From: Bailinhaonella thermotolerans
GTDB lineage: Bacteria > Actinomycetota > Actinomycetes > Streptosporangiales > Streptosporangiaceae
DNA: 64,000 nucleotides
Direction: 5' to 3'
Assembly: GCF_003594875.1 (NCBI RefSeq)
Contig: NZ_QZEY01000005.1
Span: 310,001 to 374,000 of the forward strand
The notes under the pieces: model-generated
What the model was told of the DNA's origin: nothing
Databases searched by the model: none
What the model saw: the letters and a program-made list of their open reading frames with translations, nothing else
Shown: in pieces, positions 41,623 to 50,097 of the stretch
Position numbering within the stretch: the first letter of the stretch is position 1
How the letters are laid out: each line of letters opens with the position of its first letter
Translations under genes and position numbers: made by a program

Positions 41623-42666
41623 TCAGCGGGCCGGCGTGTCCGCCGCCTCCGGGTCGGCGGGCGCGGGCGTGATCTCGCCCGACCGCTCGTCCCGGCGGCT
41701 CTTGAGGATGCTGAGCAGGGTGGTGACGCCGAGCACGGACACGATGACGCCGAGGGAGACCCAGTTGTTGATCTCCGGCACCCAGGTGACGTGCTCACCG
41801 CCGTTGATGAACGGCAGCTCGTTCTCGTGCAGCGCGTGCAGGACCAGCTTCACGCCGATGAAGCCGAGGATGACGGCCAGGCCGTACGACAGGTAGACCA
41901 GCTTCTCCACCAGCCCGCCGAGCAGGAAGTAGAGCTGGCGCAGGCCCATCAGGGCGAACGCGTTGGCCGCGAAGACCAGGAACGCGTCCTGCGTGATGCC
42001 GAAGATCGCCGGGATTGAATCGACCGCGAACACCAGGTCGGCGCCGCCGATCGCCACGATGACGATGAACATCGGGGTCAGCATGCGCCGCCCCTCGTGC
42101 CGGACCGTCAGCCGCGGGCCGTGGTAGTCGTCGGTCACCGGGAACAGCTTGCGGACCAGCCGGACGAGCCCGCCGTTGGGGTCGTATTCCTCGCTCTCCT
42201 GCTTGCTGAACGCGAACTTCCACGCGGTGTAGATCAGAATGCCGCCGAACAGCCAGAAGATCCAGGAGAACTGCTGCACCGCCTGCGCCCCGACGGCGAT
42301 GAAGACCCCGCGCATGACCAGCGCCATCATGATCCCGATGAGCAGCACCCGGTGCTGGTGGATCGCCGGCACCGCGAAGCTCGACATGATGATCATGAAG
42401 ATGAACAGGTTGTCGACGCTCAGGGAGTACTCGGTGATGTAGCCGGTGGCGAAGGCCGCCGCCTGTTCGGGGCCACCGAATATCCAGACGCCGACGCCGA
42501 AGGCGATGGCCGTCCCGACGTAGAAGACGACCCACTTGGCGGCCTCGCCCACGCTGATGGCGTGCGGCCGCCGGTTCACCAGGATGAGGTCGATCAGGAT
42601 GAGCCCGAGCAGCGCGACTACCGCCGCGCCCCAGACCCACATGGGCACGGACATAGGTGGGGGCAT
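41623..42666 (-). CDS. TerC/Alx-family membrane protein (likely metal exporter)
   Basis: The 347-residue product starts at ATG 42666, five bases after GGAGGAG. About nine membrane helices are visible. TerC signatures are TEYSLSVDNLFIFMIIMSSF and IGGADLVFAVDSIPAIFGIT, with Asp residues inside membrane segments that form the metal path. Proteins of this family export Mn2+ or protect during metallation of exported enzymes. The leader carries a candidate manganese riboswitch, supporting a Mn2+ role. Confidence 0.93.
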   Translation of the reverse strand: MPPPMSVPMWVWGAAVVALLGLILIDLILVNRRPHAISVGEAAKWVVFYVGTAIAFGVGVWIFGGPEQAAAFATGYITEYSLSVDNLFIFMIIMSSFAVPAIHQHRVLLIGIMMALVMRGVFIAVGAQAVQQFSWIFWLFGGILIYTAWKFAFSKQESEEYDPNGGLVRLVRKLFPVTDDYHGPRLTVRHEGRRMLTPMFIVIVAIGGADLVFAVDSIPAIFGITQDAFLVFAANAFALMGLRQLYFLLGGLVEKLVYLSYGLAVILGFIGVKLVLHALHENELPFINGGEHVTWVPEINNWVSLGVIVSVLGVTTLLSILKSRRDERSGEITPAPADPEAADTPAR

Positions 42667-42685
42667 GTGTGCTCCTCCGACTGGC

Positions 42686-42800
42686 GCATGGTACGTCTGC
42701 CGGAGGTCTTCTCCGCCCGCGCTGAGCCGCGGACCGACCGCGCCGGGACCCTTGGGGATCCGTGATGACGACGCGGCCGCGAAGGAGTACTCCCCTCCAC
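42686..42800 (-). promoter_or_regulatory. candidate yybP-ykoY manganese riboswitch upstream of terC
   Basis: Read on the minus strand the leader begins with GAGGGGAGTACTCC (hallmark GGGGAGUA), continues with GTCGTCATCACGG, and ends with GGAGAAGACCTCCGG and AGACGTACC, in the order of the yybP-ykoY (RF00080) consensus as I remember it. It ends about ten bases before the ribosome binding site, suggesting translational control. The gene behind it, terC, is a known member of this regulon. Confidence 0.7.
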
Positions 42801-42905
42801 TGTCTGACGCCATGGTATTGCCCGAATCCGCCCAAAGAAAATACGCAGGACCCCTGACCTGCCCACAGACCCCCGCGAAGGCCGCCAGAACCCCCGCGCC
42901 GCCCC

Positions 42906-43078
42906 GCCGTACGGCCGAGAGCCCGCCCCCGCCCGCCGTACGCCTGCCGTACGGCCTGAGCAGCCGGAACGGCGGGCACACGGAACGGCGGACGAGCGGC
43001 GACAGGCGACCCGCCGACCGCCGATACGGCGGCAGCCGATACGGCGGCAGCCGATACGGCGGCAGCCGATACGGCGAC
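42906..43078. repeat. CCGTACGG copies and a 15-bp tandem repeat
   Basis: CCGTACGG occurs near 42906 and 42951. Units of CCGATACGGCGGCAG start at 43021, 43036, 43051 and 43066 (15-bp period, the last diverging after CGATACGGCG). They end just before the stop codon of the ABC ATPase gene at 43085. There is no gene in 42801-43084. Confidence 0.8.
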
Positions 43079-43084
43079 GCGGGG

Positions 43085-43831
43085 CTAGAGGCGGCGGGCG
43101 TCGAGGACGCGGCGGAGGAACTCGCGGGTGCGGGGCTCGCGCGGATCGGTGAAGATCTGCTCCGGGGTGCCCTTCTCCAGCAGGACGCCGCCGTCCAGGA
43201 AGCACACCGTGTCGGCGATGTCCCGCGCGAAGCCCATCTCGTGCGTCGCGAGGATCATGGTCATGCCGGACTCCTTGAGCTCCCGGATGACGCCGAGCAC
43301 CTCGAGGACCAGCTCGGGGTCCAGCGCCGAGGTGACCTCGTCGAGCAGCATGAGCCGCGGCCGCACCGCCAGGGCGCGCACGATGGCGACCCGCTGCTGC
43401 TGGCCCCCGGAGAGCCGGTCGGGGTACTCCCCGGCCTTGTCCAGCAGGCCGAACCGGGCCAGCAGCTCCCGGCCCAGCTCGGCGGCCTCAGCGCGGGGAC
43501 GGCCGTGGACGCGGACCGGGGCCAGCGTGACGTTCTCCAGCACCGTCATGTGCGGGAACAGGTTGTACGCCTGGAACACCATGCCGATCCCCCGGCGTAC
43601 GCGGTCCGGGTCGGCGCGCACGTCGGTGATCTCCTCGCCCTCCAGGAAGATCGCGCCGTCGTCGGCGGTCTCCAGGAGGTTGACGCAGCGCAGCAGCGTG
43701 GACTTGCCCGAGCCGGACGCGCCGATCAGGCAGACCACCTCGTGCGCGTTCACGTCGAGGTCGATGCCGCGCAGGACGGGGTTCCCGTGGTAGAGCTTCC
43801 ACAGGCCCTCGACGCGCAGGAGCGGGCTCAT
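43085..43831 (-). CDS. polar amino-acid ABC transporter, ATPase
   Basis: The 248-residue product has Walker A GASGSGKSTLL, Q-loop VFQAYNLFPHMTVLEN, signature LSGGQQQRVAIVRAL, Walker B LMLLDEVTSALDPE and H-loop ATHEMGFA, all canonical for the GlnQ/HisP group. It energises uptake of a polar amino acid. The start overlaps the permease stop by 4 bases (ATGA), so the two are coupled. Confidence 0.95.
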   Translation of the reverse strand: MSPLLRVEGLWKLYHGNPVLRGIDLDVNAHEVVCLIGASGSGKSTLLRCVNLLETADDGAIFLEGEEITDVRADPDRVRRGIGMVFQAYNLFPHMTVLENVTLAPVRVHGRPRAEAAELGRELLARFGLLDKAGEYPDRLSGGQQQRVAIVRALAVRPRLMLLDEVTSALDPELVLEVLGVIRELKESGMTMILATHEMGFARDIADTVCFLDGGVLLEKGTPEQIFTDPREPRTREFLRRVLDARRL

Positions 43832-44691
43832 ACGCCGCCTCCCGGTCCGCGGCGCCGCGTCGCCCGGGCCGCGAGGTAGTCGGTGAGCCGCGCCATCGGG
43901 ACCGTCAGCGCGACGAACAGCAGCGCCGCCACCAGGTACGGCGTGTAGTTGAACATCTTGCCCGCGTCGATCTGGGCCTGCCGCAGCGCCTCGATGACGC
44001 CGATGACCGACGCCATCGCGGTGTCCTTCTGCAGCGACACGAAGTCGTTGAGCAGCGGCGGCGCCACGCGGCGCACGGCCTGCGGCAGCACGACGAACCG
44101 CATCGTCTGCAGGTGCCCCAGCCCCAGGGACCGCGCCGCCGCCCGCTGACTCGGGTGGACGGTGTCGATGCCGGCCCGGAACACCTCCGCGACGTAGGCG
44201 CCGTACGACAGGGTCAGCGCGATCACCGCGAGCACCATCGGGTCGGACGGCACGCCCTTCAGGTTCAGCGCGGGCAGGCCGAACCCGATCAGGTAGACCA
44301 CGAGCAGCGTGGGCGTGCCGCGGAAGATGTCGGTGTAGGCCACCGCGAGCGCGCGCAGCGGGAAGAACACCGGCGTCTTCAGCCCGCGCACGACGGCCAC
44401 GAGCAGCCCGAGCGGCAGGATCAGCAGCTCGGCGATCACGAAGATCTGGACGTTCTTCCAGAAACCGGCGAGGACCTCGGGGAACGACATCGCGAACGCC
44501 TCGCCGGAGAAGAACGTCTCCTTCACCCGGGGCCAGCCGGGCGAGTTGACGATCGCCCAGGCCGCGATCACGACGAACACGACGGTGGAGACCGTCGCGA
44601 TGGATCCGGAGCGTACGGCGGCGCGGCGGCGCAGGCGTTCGCGTTCGCGCTGCCGTTCGCTCTTCTCCCAGACGGCGGTGGTGGTGCTCAC
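43828..44691 (-). CDS. polar amino-acid ABC transporter, permease
   Basis: The 287-residue product starts at GTG 44691. It has five or six membrane helices and the HisM/GlnP signatures FRGTPTLLVVYLIGFGLP and LTLSYGAYVAEVFRAGIDTVHPSQRAAARSLGLG (the EAA loop), followed by LPQAVRRVAPPLLNDFVSLQKDTA. An Arg/Glu-rich N-terminal cytosolic extension of about 25 residues is present. It lies 52 bp after the binding-protein gene; GCTCACTTCGCG is directly repeated across its start. Confidence 0.94.
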   Translation of the reverse strand: MSTTTAVWEKSERQRERERLRRRAAVRSGSIATVSTVVFVVIAAWAIVNSPGWPRVKETFFSGEAFAMSFPEVLAGFWKNVQIFVIAELLILPLGLLVAVVRGLKTPVFFPLRALAVAYTDIFRGTPTLLVVYLIGFGLPALNLKGVPSDPMVLAVIALTLSYGAYVAEVFRAGIDTVHPSQRAAARSLGLGHLQTMRFVVLPQAVRRVAPPLLNDFVSLQKDTAMASVIGVIEALRQAQIDAGKMFNYTPYLVAALLFVALTVPMARLTDYLAARATRRRGPGGGV

Positions 44692-44743
44692 TTCGCGCTC
44701 ACTTCGCGCTCGATTCGTGCTCAGGGGCGGCTCGGGGCGGGGC

Positions 44744-45631
44744 TCACTTCAGCTCGGGGGCACCCGCCTGGGCGATCCACTTCTGCTCGATCTTGGCCAG
44801 CTCGCCGGAGGCCTTCAGCTCGCCGAGGGCCTTGTTGACGCACGTGACCAGCGGGTTGCCCTTCTGGAACAGCAGCCCGAACTCCTCGGCCTGGCCGCCC
44901 GACTGGAACTGCCCGACGATCTTCGACCCCTCGACCTGCGCCGCCGTCACGTAGAACGCGGTCGGCAGGTCCACGACGACGGCCTCGACCTGCTTGTTCT
45001 TCAGGGCGCTGACCACGTCGTTCTGGTTGTCGTAGACCCTGGGCCGCTCGGCGGGCTTGATCGCCTCCTCGACGGCGGAGAGGCTGGTCGTGCCCACCTG
45101 CGCGCCCAGCTTGGCGTTCTTCAGGTCGGCTAGGGACTTGGCCTTGGCGGCGGGCGAGTCGGCGTTCGCGACCACGGCCTGCTTGACCGTGTAGTAGCCC
45201 TCGCTGAAGTCCACGGCCTTCTTGCGCTCGTCGGAGATCGAGATCTGGTTGATGTCGAAGTCGAACGCCTTCGGCCCCGGCGCGAACGACTGGTTGAACC
45301 CGACGGTCGTCCAGGTCACCTCGCCGGGCGCGAACCCCAGCTTGCCCGCCACCGCCGCGGCGACCGCGCCCTCGAAGCCCTGCCCGTTGGCCGGGTTGTC
45401 GTCCTTGAACCACGGCTCGAACGCGGGCTTGTCGGTCCCGATCGTCAGCGTGCCCGGCTTGACCAGCTTGAGCTGCGACTTCTCACAGGATGCCGCGGCC
45501 GGGCTCCCGCCCGCGGAAGCCGTGGCCGCCGGCGTGTTGTCGGCCGGCGCGCACCCGGCGACGACCGCCGCCAGCGCCGCGACACCCAGCACCGCCCCAC
45601 GAGCCCGTCCCCGGGTCCCCGCGTTGAGCAT
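44744..45631 (-). CDS. polar amino-acid ABC transporter, substrate-binding lipoprotein
   Basis: The 295-residue product starts at ATG 45631 after GAGGAG; a longer frame upstream lacks a signal. The lipobox AVVAGC places the lipidated Cys at residue 27. The SBP_bac_3 domain has TLTIGTDKPAFEPWF, GFEGAVAAAVAGKLGF, FDFDINQISISDERKKAVDFSEGYY, and a C-terminal LGELKASGELAKIEQKW. It is first in the three-gene operon and sets ligand specificity, which I cannot determine. Confidence 0.94.
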   Translation of the reverse strand: MLNAGTRGRARGAVLGVAALAAVVAGCAPADNTPAATASAGGSPAAASCEKSQLKLVKPGTLTIGTDKPAFEPWFKDDNPANGQGFEGAVAAAVAGKLGFAPGEVTWTTVGFNQSFAPGPKAFDFDINQISISDERKKAVDFSEGYYTVKQAVVANADSPAAKAKSLADLKNAKLGAQVGTTSLSAVEEAIKPAERPRVYDNQNDVVSALKNKQVEAVVVDLPTAFYVTAAQVEGSKIVGQFQSGGQAEEFGLLFQKGNPLVTCVNKALGELKASGELAKIEQKWIAQAGAPELK

Positions 45632-46047
45632 CAGACTCTCCTCGCACACGAAACAGGTAAGACGGGGACAAGTATCCCTTGTGATCTTGTGCATCCACGA
45701 ATCGGACCAGCTCTTGAGACGGCACGCCCCGCGTGGCAACGCGCAGGCCGTACGGCGTGGGGGCTCGCGCCGCCGAACGGCGTGGCGGCTCGCGCCGCCG
45801 ATCCCGGGCGCGGGGCCGGAGGCGATCCCGGAGGCGCGGGCCCGGAAGCGATCGCGGGGGCGCGGCCGGAGGCGGTCGCGGGCACGGCCGGAAACGATCT
45901 CGGAGGCGCGGCCGGAGGCGGTCGCGGGGGCGCGGCCGGGAAGCTCGGGCGCGGGGCCGGAAAGGTCATCGACGGGAGCGGCGACGGGGGAGAGAATCGG
46001 GACGTCCCTCCCTGATCAGGGCCGAATCGGGAACCCCCGGGGGCACG
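45632..46047. other. divergent promoter region and GC-rich repeats
   Basis: ACAAGTATCCCTTGT at 45668-45682 is a 5-bp-arm palindrome in the likely promoter of the binding-protein gene. CCGTACGG-related copies follow near 45749. From 45800 to 45975 the DNA is an imperfect array of about 26-bp units (GGCGCGG-CCGGA-GCGATC-CGG type). No supported gene lies here; the open frames through it are Arg/Gly-only. Confidence 0.6.
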
Positions 46048-46962
46048 ATGATCGTGATCGATGGGCTCACCAAGCGGTACGGCGACACGACGGCCGTGGA
46101 CGGGCTGACCTTCACGGTGCGGCCGGGGCGGGTGACGGGGCTCCTGGGGCCCACGGGGGCCGGGAAGTCCGCGACGATGCGGCTGATCCTCGGCCTGGAC
46201 CGGGCGGACGCGGGGACCGTGACCGTCAACGGCCGGCCGTACGCCGACGCGCCGAGGCCGATGCGCGAGGTGGGCGCGCTGCTGGACGCCCGCGCGGTGC
46301 ACCCCCGGCGTACGGCGCGTGACCACCTGCGCTGGCTCGCGCGGAGCAACGGCGTCCCGGCGGCGCGGGTGGACGAGGTGCTGTGGACGGCCGGGCTCGC
46401 CTCGGTGGCGCGGCGACGGGCCGGGACGTTCTCCCTGGGCATGTGCCGGCGGCTGGGCGTCGCGGCGGCGCTGCTCGGGGACCCGGGGGTGCTGCTGCTC
46501 GACGAGCCGGTGAACGGCCTGGACGCCGAGGGCGCCAAGTGGATCCGGGAGCTGATGCGGGACCTGGCCGCCCAGGGCCGCACGGTCCTGGTCTCCAGCC
46601 GCCTCATGAGCGAGATGGCGCAGACCGCGGACCATCTCGTCGTGATCGCGCGCGGCCGGCTGATCGCGGACGCGGGCATGGACGAGTTCGCCGAGGGGGA
46701 GGCGGGCATCGTGGTCCGCGCCGATCTCCCGGCCCTGCTCGCGGACCGGCTGAGGACCGTGGGCGGGACCTGCCGTCCCGGCCCCGACGGCGCGCTGATC
46801 GTGACCGGCGTCGAGCCGCGGGAGATCGGGGAGGCGGCGCTGACGACGGGCGTGGTGCTGTCGGAGCTGACCCCCCGGCGGGCGTCCCTGGAACAGGCGT
46901 ACCTCGACCTGACCCGCGACACCCTGGAGTTCCACGCCGGATCCGGGAAGGACGCCGGATGA
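46048..46962 (+). CDS. ABC exporter ATPase (bacitracin-type) with altered motifs
   Basis: The 304-residue product has Walker A GPTGAGKSA and Walker B VLLLDEPVNGLD. The signature reads TFSLGMCRRLGVAAAL where relatives have LSLGMRQRLGIA, and the switch position reads VLVSSRLMSEM instead of SSHLMSEM, so the H-loop His is Arg. It otherwise matches the BcrA/YxlF group with a C-terminal extension. Catalysis may be slow or depend on an unusual pair. Its TGA overlaps the permease ATG by 4 bases. Confidence 0.9.
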   Translation: MIVIDGLTKRYGDTTAVDGLTFTVRPGRVTGLLGPTGAGKSATMRLILGLDRADAGTVTVNGRPYADAPRPMREVGALLDARAVHPRRTARDHLRWLARSNGVPAARVDEVLWTAGLASVARRRAGTFSLGMCRRLGVAAALLGDPGVLLLDEPVNGLDAEGAKWIRELMRDLAAQGRTVLVSSRLMSEMAQTADHLVVIARGRLIADAGMDEFAEGEAGIVVRADLPALLADRLRTVGGTCRPGPDGALIVTGVEPREIGEAALTTGVVLSELTPRRASLEQAYLDLTRDTLEFHAGSGKDAG

Positions 46963-47747
46963 GAGCGGGGTTCGCGGACATCGCGCTCGCGGAGTGGATC
47001 AAGTTCCGCTCGGTCCCCGGGCACCTGTACGGCTGGGCCGCCGCCGTCGTCCTCATGGTCGTCATGGGCGCCCTCACGGCTCACGGCGCCGCGGGGAGCC
47101 ATCTCGCCGCGCCACCGGCGGAGCGCGCGTCCTTCGACCCGGTCTTCACCGGCATGTACGGCGGTTTCCTGTTCGCGCAGATCGCCATGGGCGCGCTGGG
47201 CGTGCTGTCGGTCACCTCCGAGTACGCCACGGGGACCATCCGCGCCACCCTCACGGTGGTCCCCAGGCGCACCCGGCTCCTCGCCGCCAAGTCTGCCGCC
47301 CTCGGCGTGATCGCCCTGGTCACGGGCCTGGTGGCCGCCCCGATCGCCTTCCTGGCCGGCCAGGCGGTGCTCGCGCGCCGCGGCGCCCCGTCCGCGGGGC
47401 TCGCCGCGCCGGGAGCCCCGCGGGCGGTCCTCGGCATGGCCCTGCTCTGGGTCCTGGCGGCCCTCACCGGCCTGGCCCTGGGCGTGCTGATCCGCCGCGC
47501 CGCCCTGGCGCTGACCGTCCTGGTGACCCTCGACCTGCTGATCCCCGTGGTCGCGCCCCGCGTCCTCTCCGACGCCGGGGCCACCTGGCTGGCGAGGTAC
47601 TGGCCGCCCACGGCCGGGCTCCGGATCATCGCGACGGTCCCCGACCCGGCCCTCCTCGCCCCCTGGGCCGGGCTCGGCCTCCTTGTGACCTGCACCGCCG
47701 CGCTCCTGGTGGCCGCCGGGATCCTGTTCCGCGCCCGCGACGCCTGA
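46959..47747 (+). CDS. ABC-2 type permease
   Basis: The 262-residue product begins LAEWIKFRSVPGHLYGWAAAVVL, a typical ABC-2 N terminus, and has six membrane helices (for example GGFLFAQIAMGALGVLSVTSEYATGTIR, where the EYATGTIR loop is diagnostic). It forms an exporter with the preceding ATPase, to which it is coupled by a 4-base overlap. The substrate is unknown; resistance to a peptide antibiotic or lipid export are options. Confidence 0.9.
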   Translation: MRAGFADIALAEWIKFRSVPGHLYGWAAAVVLMVVMGALTAHGAAGSHLAAPPAERASFDPVFTGMYGGFLFAQIAMGALGVLSVTSEYATGTIRATLTVVPRRTRLLAAKSAALGVIALVTGLVAAPIAFLAGQAVLARRGAPSAGLAAPGAPRAVLGMALLWVLAALTGLALGVLIRRAALALTVLVTLDLLIPVVAPRVLSDAGATWLARYWPPTAGLRIIATVPDPALLAPWAGLGLLVTCTAALLVAAGILFRARDA

Positions 47748-47853
47748 CCGCCGGGCGCCCGCCGTACGCGCCCGGCTCATGCCGTACGGCCGGCTCGTGC
47801 GGTGCGGCCGGCTCGTGCCGTGCGGCTCGCGTGGGGCGTCGCCCTGGCGGCGG
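47748..47853. repeat. CCGTACGG/GTGCGGC mosaic between convergent genes
   Basis: GCCGTACGCGC, GCCGTACGGCCGGCTCGTG, GTGCGGCCGGCTCGTG and CCGTGCGGCTCGCGTG follow one another with a period of about 20 bp. No gene is present. Confidence 0.65.
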
Positions 47854-48429
47854 TCAGGCGGCGGCGCGGAGGGCGGTGAGGGCGTTCGCCCAGGACAGCA
47901 CCTCGTCGAGCATGGTGATGAGGTCCTGCCGCTGGTGGGACCTGGGGTCGAGGGTCGCGGGGTCCATGGACTCGGCGTAGTCGGCGAAGTTGGACAGGGC
48001 GACCTGCGTGCGCACCGTGGCGACCTTGACCTCGGCCAGGACCAGGCGCAGGTGCTCGACCGCGCGGACCCCCTGGTGGACGCCGTAGCTGACGAAGCCG
48101 GCCGCCTTGTCGTTCCACTCGTGGAAGAGGAAGTCGATGGCGTTCTTGAGGACGGCGGGGAAGGAGTGGTTGTACTCCGGGGTGACGAAGACGAAGCCGT
48201 CGTACGACGCGACGGCGGCGGACCAGCGCTGGGTGTGGGACCGCTCGTACGTGCCGAAGATCGCGGGGGTGGTCTCGTCGAGGAGGGGCAGGTCGAAGTC
48301 GGCCAGGTCGAGGATGTCGAACGTGACGTCCGGCCGGTGGCGGAGGGCGGTCTCCCGCACCCAGCGGGCGACGAGCTCGCCTCGCCGGCCGGGGCGGGTG
48401 CTTCCGATGATGATTGCGATGCGCGTCAT
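47854..48429 (-). CDS. NADPH-dependent FMN reductase family protein
   Basis: The 191-residue product is a flavodoxin-like fold with the FMN phosphate loop IIGSTRPGRRGE and TPEYNHSFPAVLKNAIDF. It is of the azoreductase/chromate reductase type that reduces quinones or flavin with NADPH. TAGTTT ends 8 bases before the ATG with no ribosome binding site, so it is probably leaderless. It is divergent from a TetR gene and is the likely repression target. Confidence 0.92.
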   Translation of the reverse strand: MTRIAIIIGSTRPGRRGELVARWVRETALRHRPDVTFDILDLADFDLPLLDETTPAIFGTYERSHTQRWSAAVASYDGFVFVTPEYNHSFPAVLKNAIDFLFHEWNDKAAGFVSYGVHQGVRAVEHLRLVLAEVKVATVRTQVALSNFADYAESMDPATLDPRSHQRQDLITMLDEVLSWANALTALRAAA

Positions 48430-48437
48430 GGCCGATA

Positions 48438-48480
48438 AACTACAGTCATCAATGCAATAAATGCAATAGTCGTTGTAGTT
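48438..48480. promoter_or_regulatory. AT-rich palindromic operator between FMN reductase and tetR
   Basis: AACTACA (48438-48444) and TGTAGTT (48474-48480) are inverted; inside them AATGCAATA is directly repeated (48451-48468). This is the only AT-rich segment in the region and spans both divergent promoters. Confidence 0.65.
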
Positions 48481-48497
48481 AATCCGAGGGAGGGCCG

Positions 48498-49118
48498 GTG
48501 GCGGGCAGACCACGCGGGGGCACGGCGGACAAGCGGCAGGCGATCCTGGGCGGGGCGCTGACCGTGTTCGCGCGGGACGGGTACGCCCGCTCCAGCATCG
48601 ACGCGATCGCGGCGGAGGCGAACGTCTCCACGCGCACGATCTACAACCACTTCCAGGACAAGGCGACGTTGTTCCAGGTGGTGATCCAGGAGAGCGCCGA
48701 CCGGGTCGCCGCGCGGCACATCGAGCTGATCGACCGGTACCTCCGCAAGGTCACCGACCCGGAGGAGGACCTGGTGGACTTCGGCCTGGCCATAGGCGAT
48801 CCGGGAGAGGAGGAACAGACGCACTTCGCGCTGGTACGGCAGGTGCACGCCGAGTCGGAGCACATCCCGCGCGCGGCGGTGGAGGCCTGGCTGAGGAGCG
48901 GCCCGCTCAAGGTGCGCCAGGCCCTCGCGTCCCGGCTGGCCGGCATCCCCGGCCTCGACCTGCCCGACCCAGAGCGCGCGGCGCTCCACCTCATGCGGCT
49001 GATCACCCCCGACCCCATTCCGCTCAGGCCGCCGACGCCCGAGGAGACCCGCGCCCACGTCACGGCCGGCATCCGCGCCTTCCTGTACGGCTACCGCCGC
49101 GCCGACGCCCCCGCCTGA
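48498..49118 (+). CDS. TetR-family regulator
   Basis: The 206-residue product starts at GTG 48498 after GGGAGG. The helix-turn-helix is at about 12-60 (AILGGALTVFARDGYARSS, IAAEANVSTRTIYNHFQDKATLF). The C-terminal domain has ALVRQVHAESEHIPRAAVEAWL of the TetR_C_7/AefR-like group. It probably represses itself and the divergent FMN reductase gene. Confidence 0.9.
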   Translation: MAGRPRGGTADKRQAILGGALTVFARDGYARSSIDAIAAEANVSTRTIYNHFQDKATLFQVVIQESADRVAARHIELIDRYLRKVTDPEEDLVDFGLAIGDPGEEEQTHFALVRQVHAESEHIPRAAVEAWLRSGPLKVRQALASRLAGIPGLDLPDPERAALHLMRLITPDPIPLRPPTPEETRAHVTAGIRAFLYGYRRADAPA

Positions 49119-49261
49119 CCACCTGCGAGACCGCCCGGCGACCCTCTCGGCCGACCATCTCGGCCGACCCTCAGCCGGCCGCTCAGCCGGCCGCGGGGCG
49201 ACCGGCCCGCCGATCCGATCGCCGGCAACCGCCGTCTCGAATCTGTTTCGAAATCTGATTC

Positions 49262-50011
49262 TCAAAACCGGGTTCTGAGAACGCGATAGACCGTCGCGCG
49301 GGACACCCCGAAGCCTGCTGCGATCTCCTGGACGTCGCGGCCCTCGGCGTACAGGGTCCGCGCCTGCCGGGCCTGCTCCCCGGTGAGGGCGGAGGGGCGG
49401 CCGCCCCGCCGGCCGCGCGGGCGGCTCCCGACCGGCCCGGGGCCCGGCTCTCCCCGGCCTCCGCCGTTCAGCAGGACCCGGGCGCCGTCCAGGATCAGCG
49501 GCCTGAGCCGGTCGGCCGGCACGTCGGGGAAGGCCACCACCGCGTCGCCCAGGCCGGCCACCGCCTGGGCGGCGCGCACCCGCTCGGCGAGACCGCCGCC
49601 CGGGCCGAGGACGAGGTCGTTCGCCCACCGGATCGCGGCGCGGAACCGCTCGGCCACCGGGGCCTGGGCGAGCAGGCTCATGTCCTTGACCAGCATGATC
49701 AGGGTCTCGCGGTGCCGCAGGTGCACGTCCACGTATCCCTCGATCGCGCGCCACCGGACCGTCTCCGGGTCGCCCTGCCCGGCCGCCTCCGCGAGAGCCG
49801 CCTCCAGCTCGTCGAGCAGGGGGAGCGTGAGGCGGCGGAGGATCTCCTCCTTGGAGTCGAAGTGGTAGTAGAGCGCGGGCTTGGTGATGCCCACCCGGCC
49901 GGCGATCTCCCGCATGGACGTCGCGCCGTACCCCCGCGAGGCGAACAGGGCGCGGGCCGTGTCCAGGATCCGCTCCGCGGTCGAGGGCTCGCCCTGGGAT
50001 CGCTCCTCCAC
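49262..50011 (-). CDS. TetR regulator fused to a resolvase-type helix-turn-helix
   Basis: The 249-residue product has an N-terminal TetR helix-turn-helix (about 12-58: RILDTARALFASRGYGATS, GITKPALYYHFDSKEEIL), a ligand domain to about 190, a Gly/Pro/Arg linker, and then a C-terminal domain GRRGGRPSALTGEQARQARTL with VQEIAAGFGVSRATVYRVLR (about 200-249). The last part is the Hin/gamma-delta resolvase DNA-binding helix-turn-helix. The protein therefore has two DNA-binding modules. It is divergent from the hydrolase gene. Confidence 0.88.
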   Translation of the reverse strand: MEERSQGEPSTAERILDTARALFASRGYGATSMREIAGRVGITKPALYYHFDSKEEILRRLTLPLLDELEAALAEAAGQGDPETVRWRAIEGYVDVHLRHRETLIMLVKDMSLLAQAPVAERFRAAIRWANDLVLGPGGGLAERVRAAQAVAGLGDAVVAFPDVPADRLRPLILDGARVLLNGGGRGEPGPGPVGSRPRGRRGGRPSALTGEQARQARTLYAEGRDVQEIAAGFGVSRATVYRVLRTRF

Positions 50012-50026
50012 CCGCCGCTCCCCTCT

Positions 50027-50070
50027 TTACCGATGGTCAGCATCTGGGCTAGGTTGCCGACCAAGGGTAA
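50027..50070. promoter_or_regulatory. operator between tetR-fusion and hydrolase genes
   Basis: TTACCGATGGTC (50027-50038) and GACCAAGGGTAA (50059-50070) are inverted with 10 of 12 matches. The location between divergent genes suggests the TetR fusion binds here. Confidence 0.6.
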
Positions 50071-50097
50071 GCATAGGAGCTCGGAGGGGAGACCGAC

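Noticed and set aside
45733-46047. Arg/Gly-rich upstream extension of the ABC ATPase gene
   Set aside because: It is a translation of the 26-bp GC repeats; a ribosome binding-like G run and the ATP-binding start favour ATG 46048.
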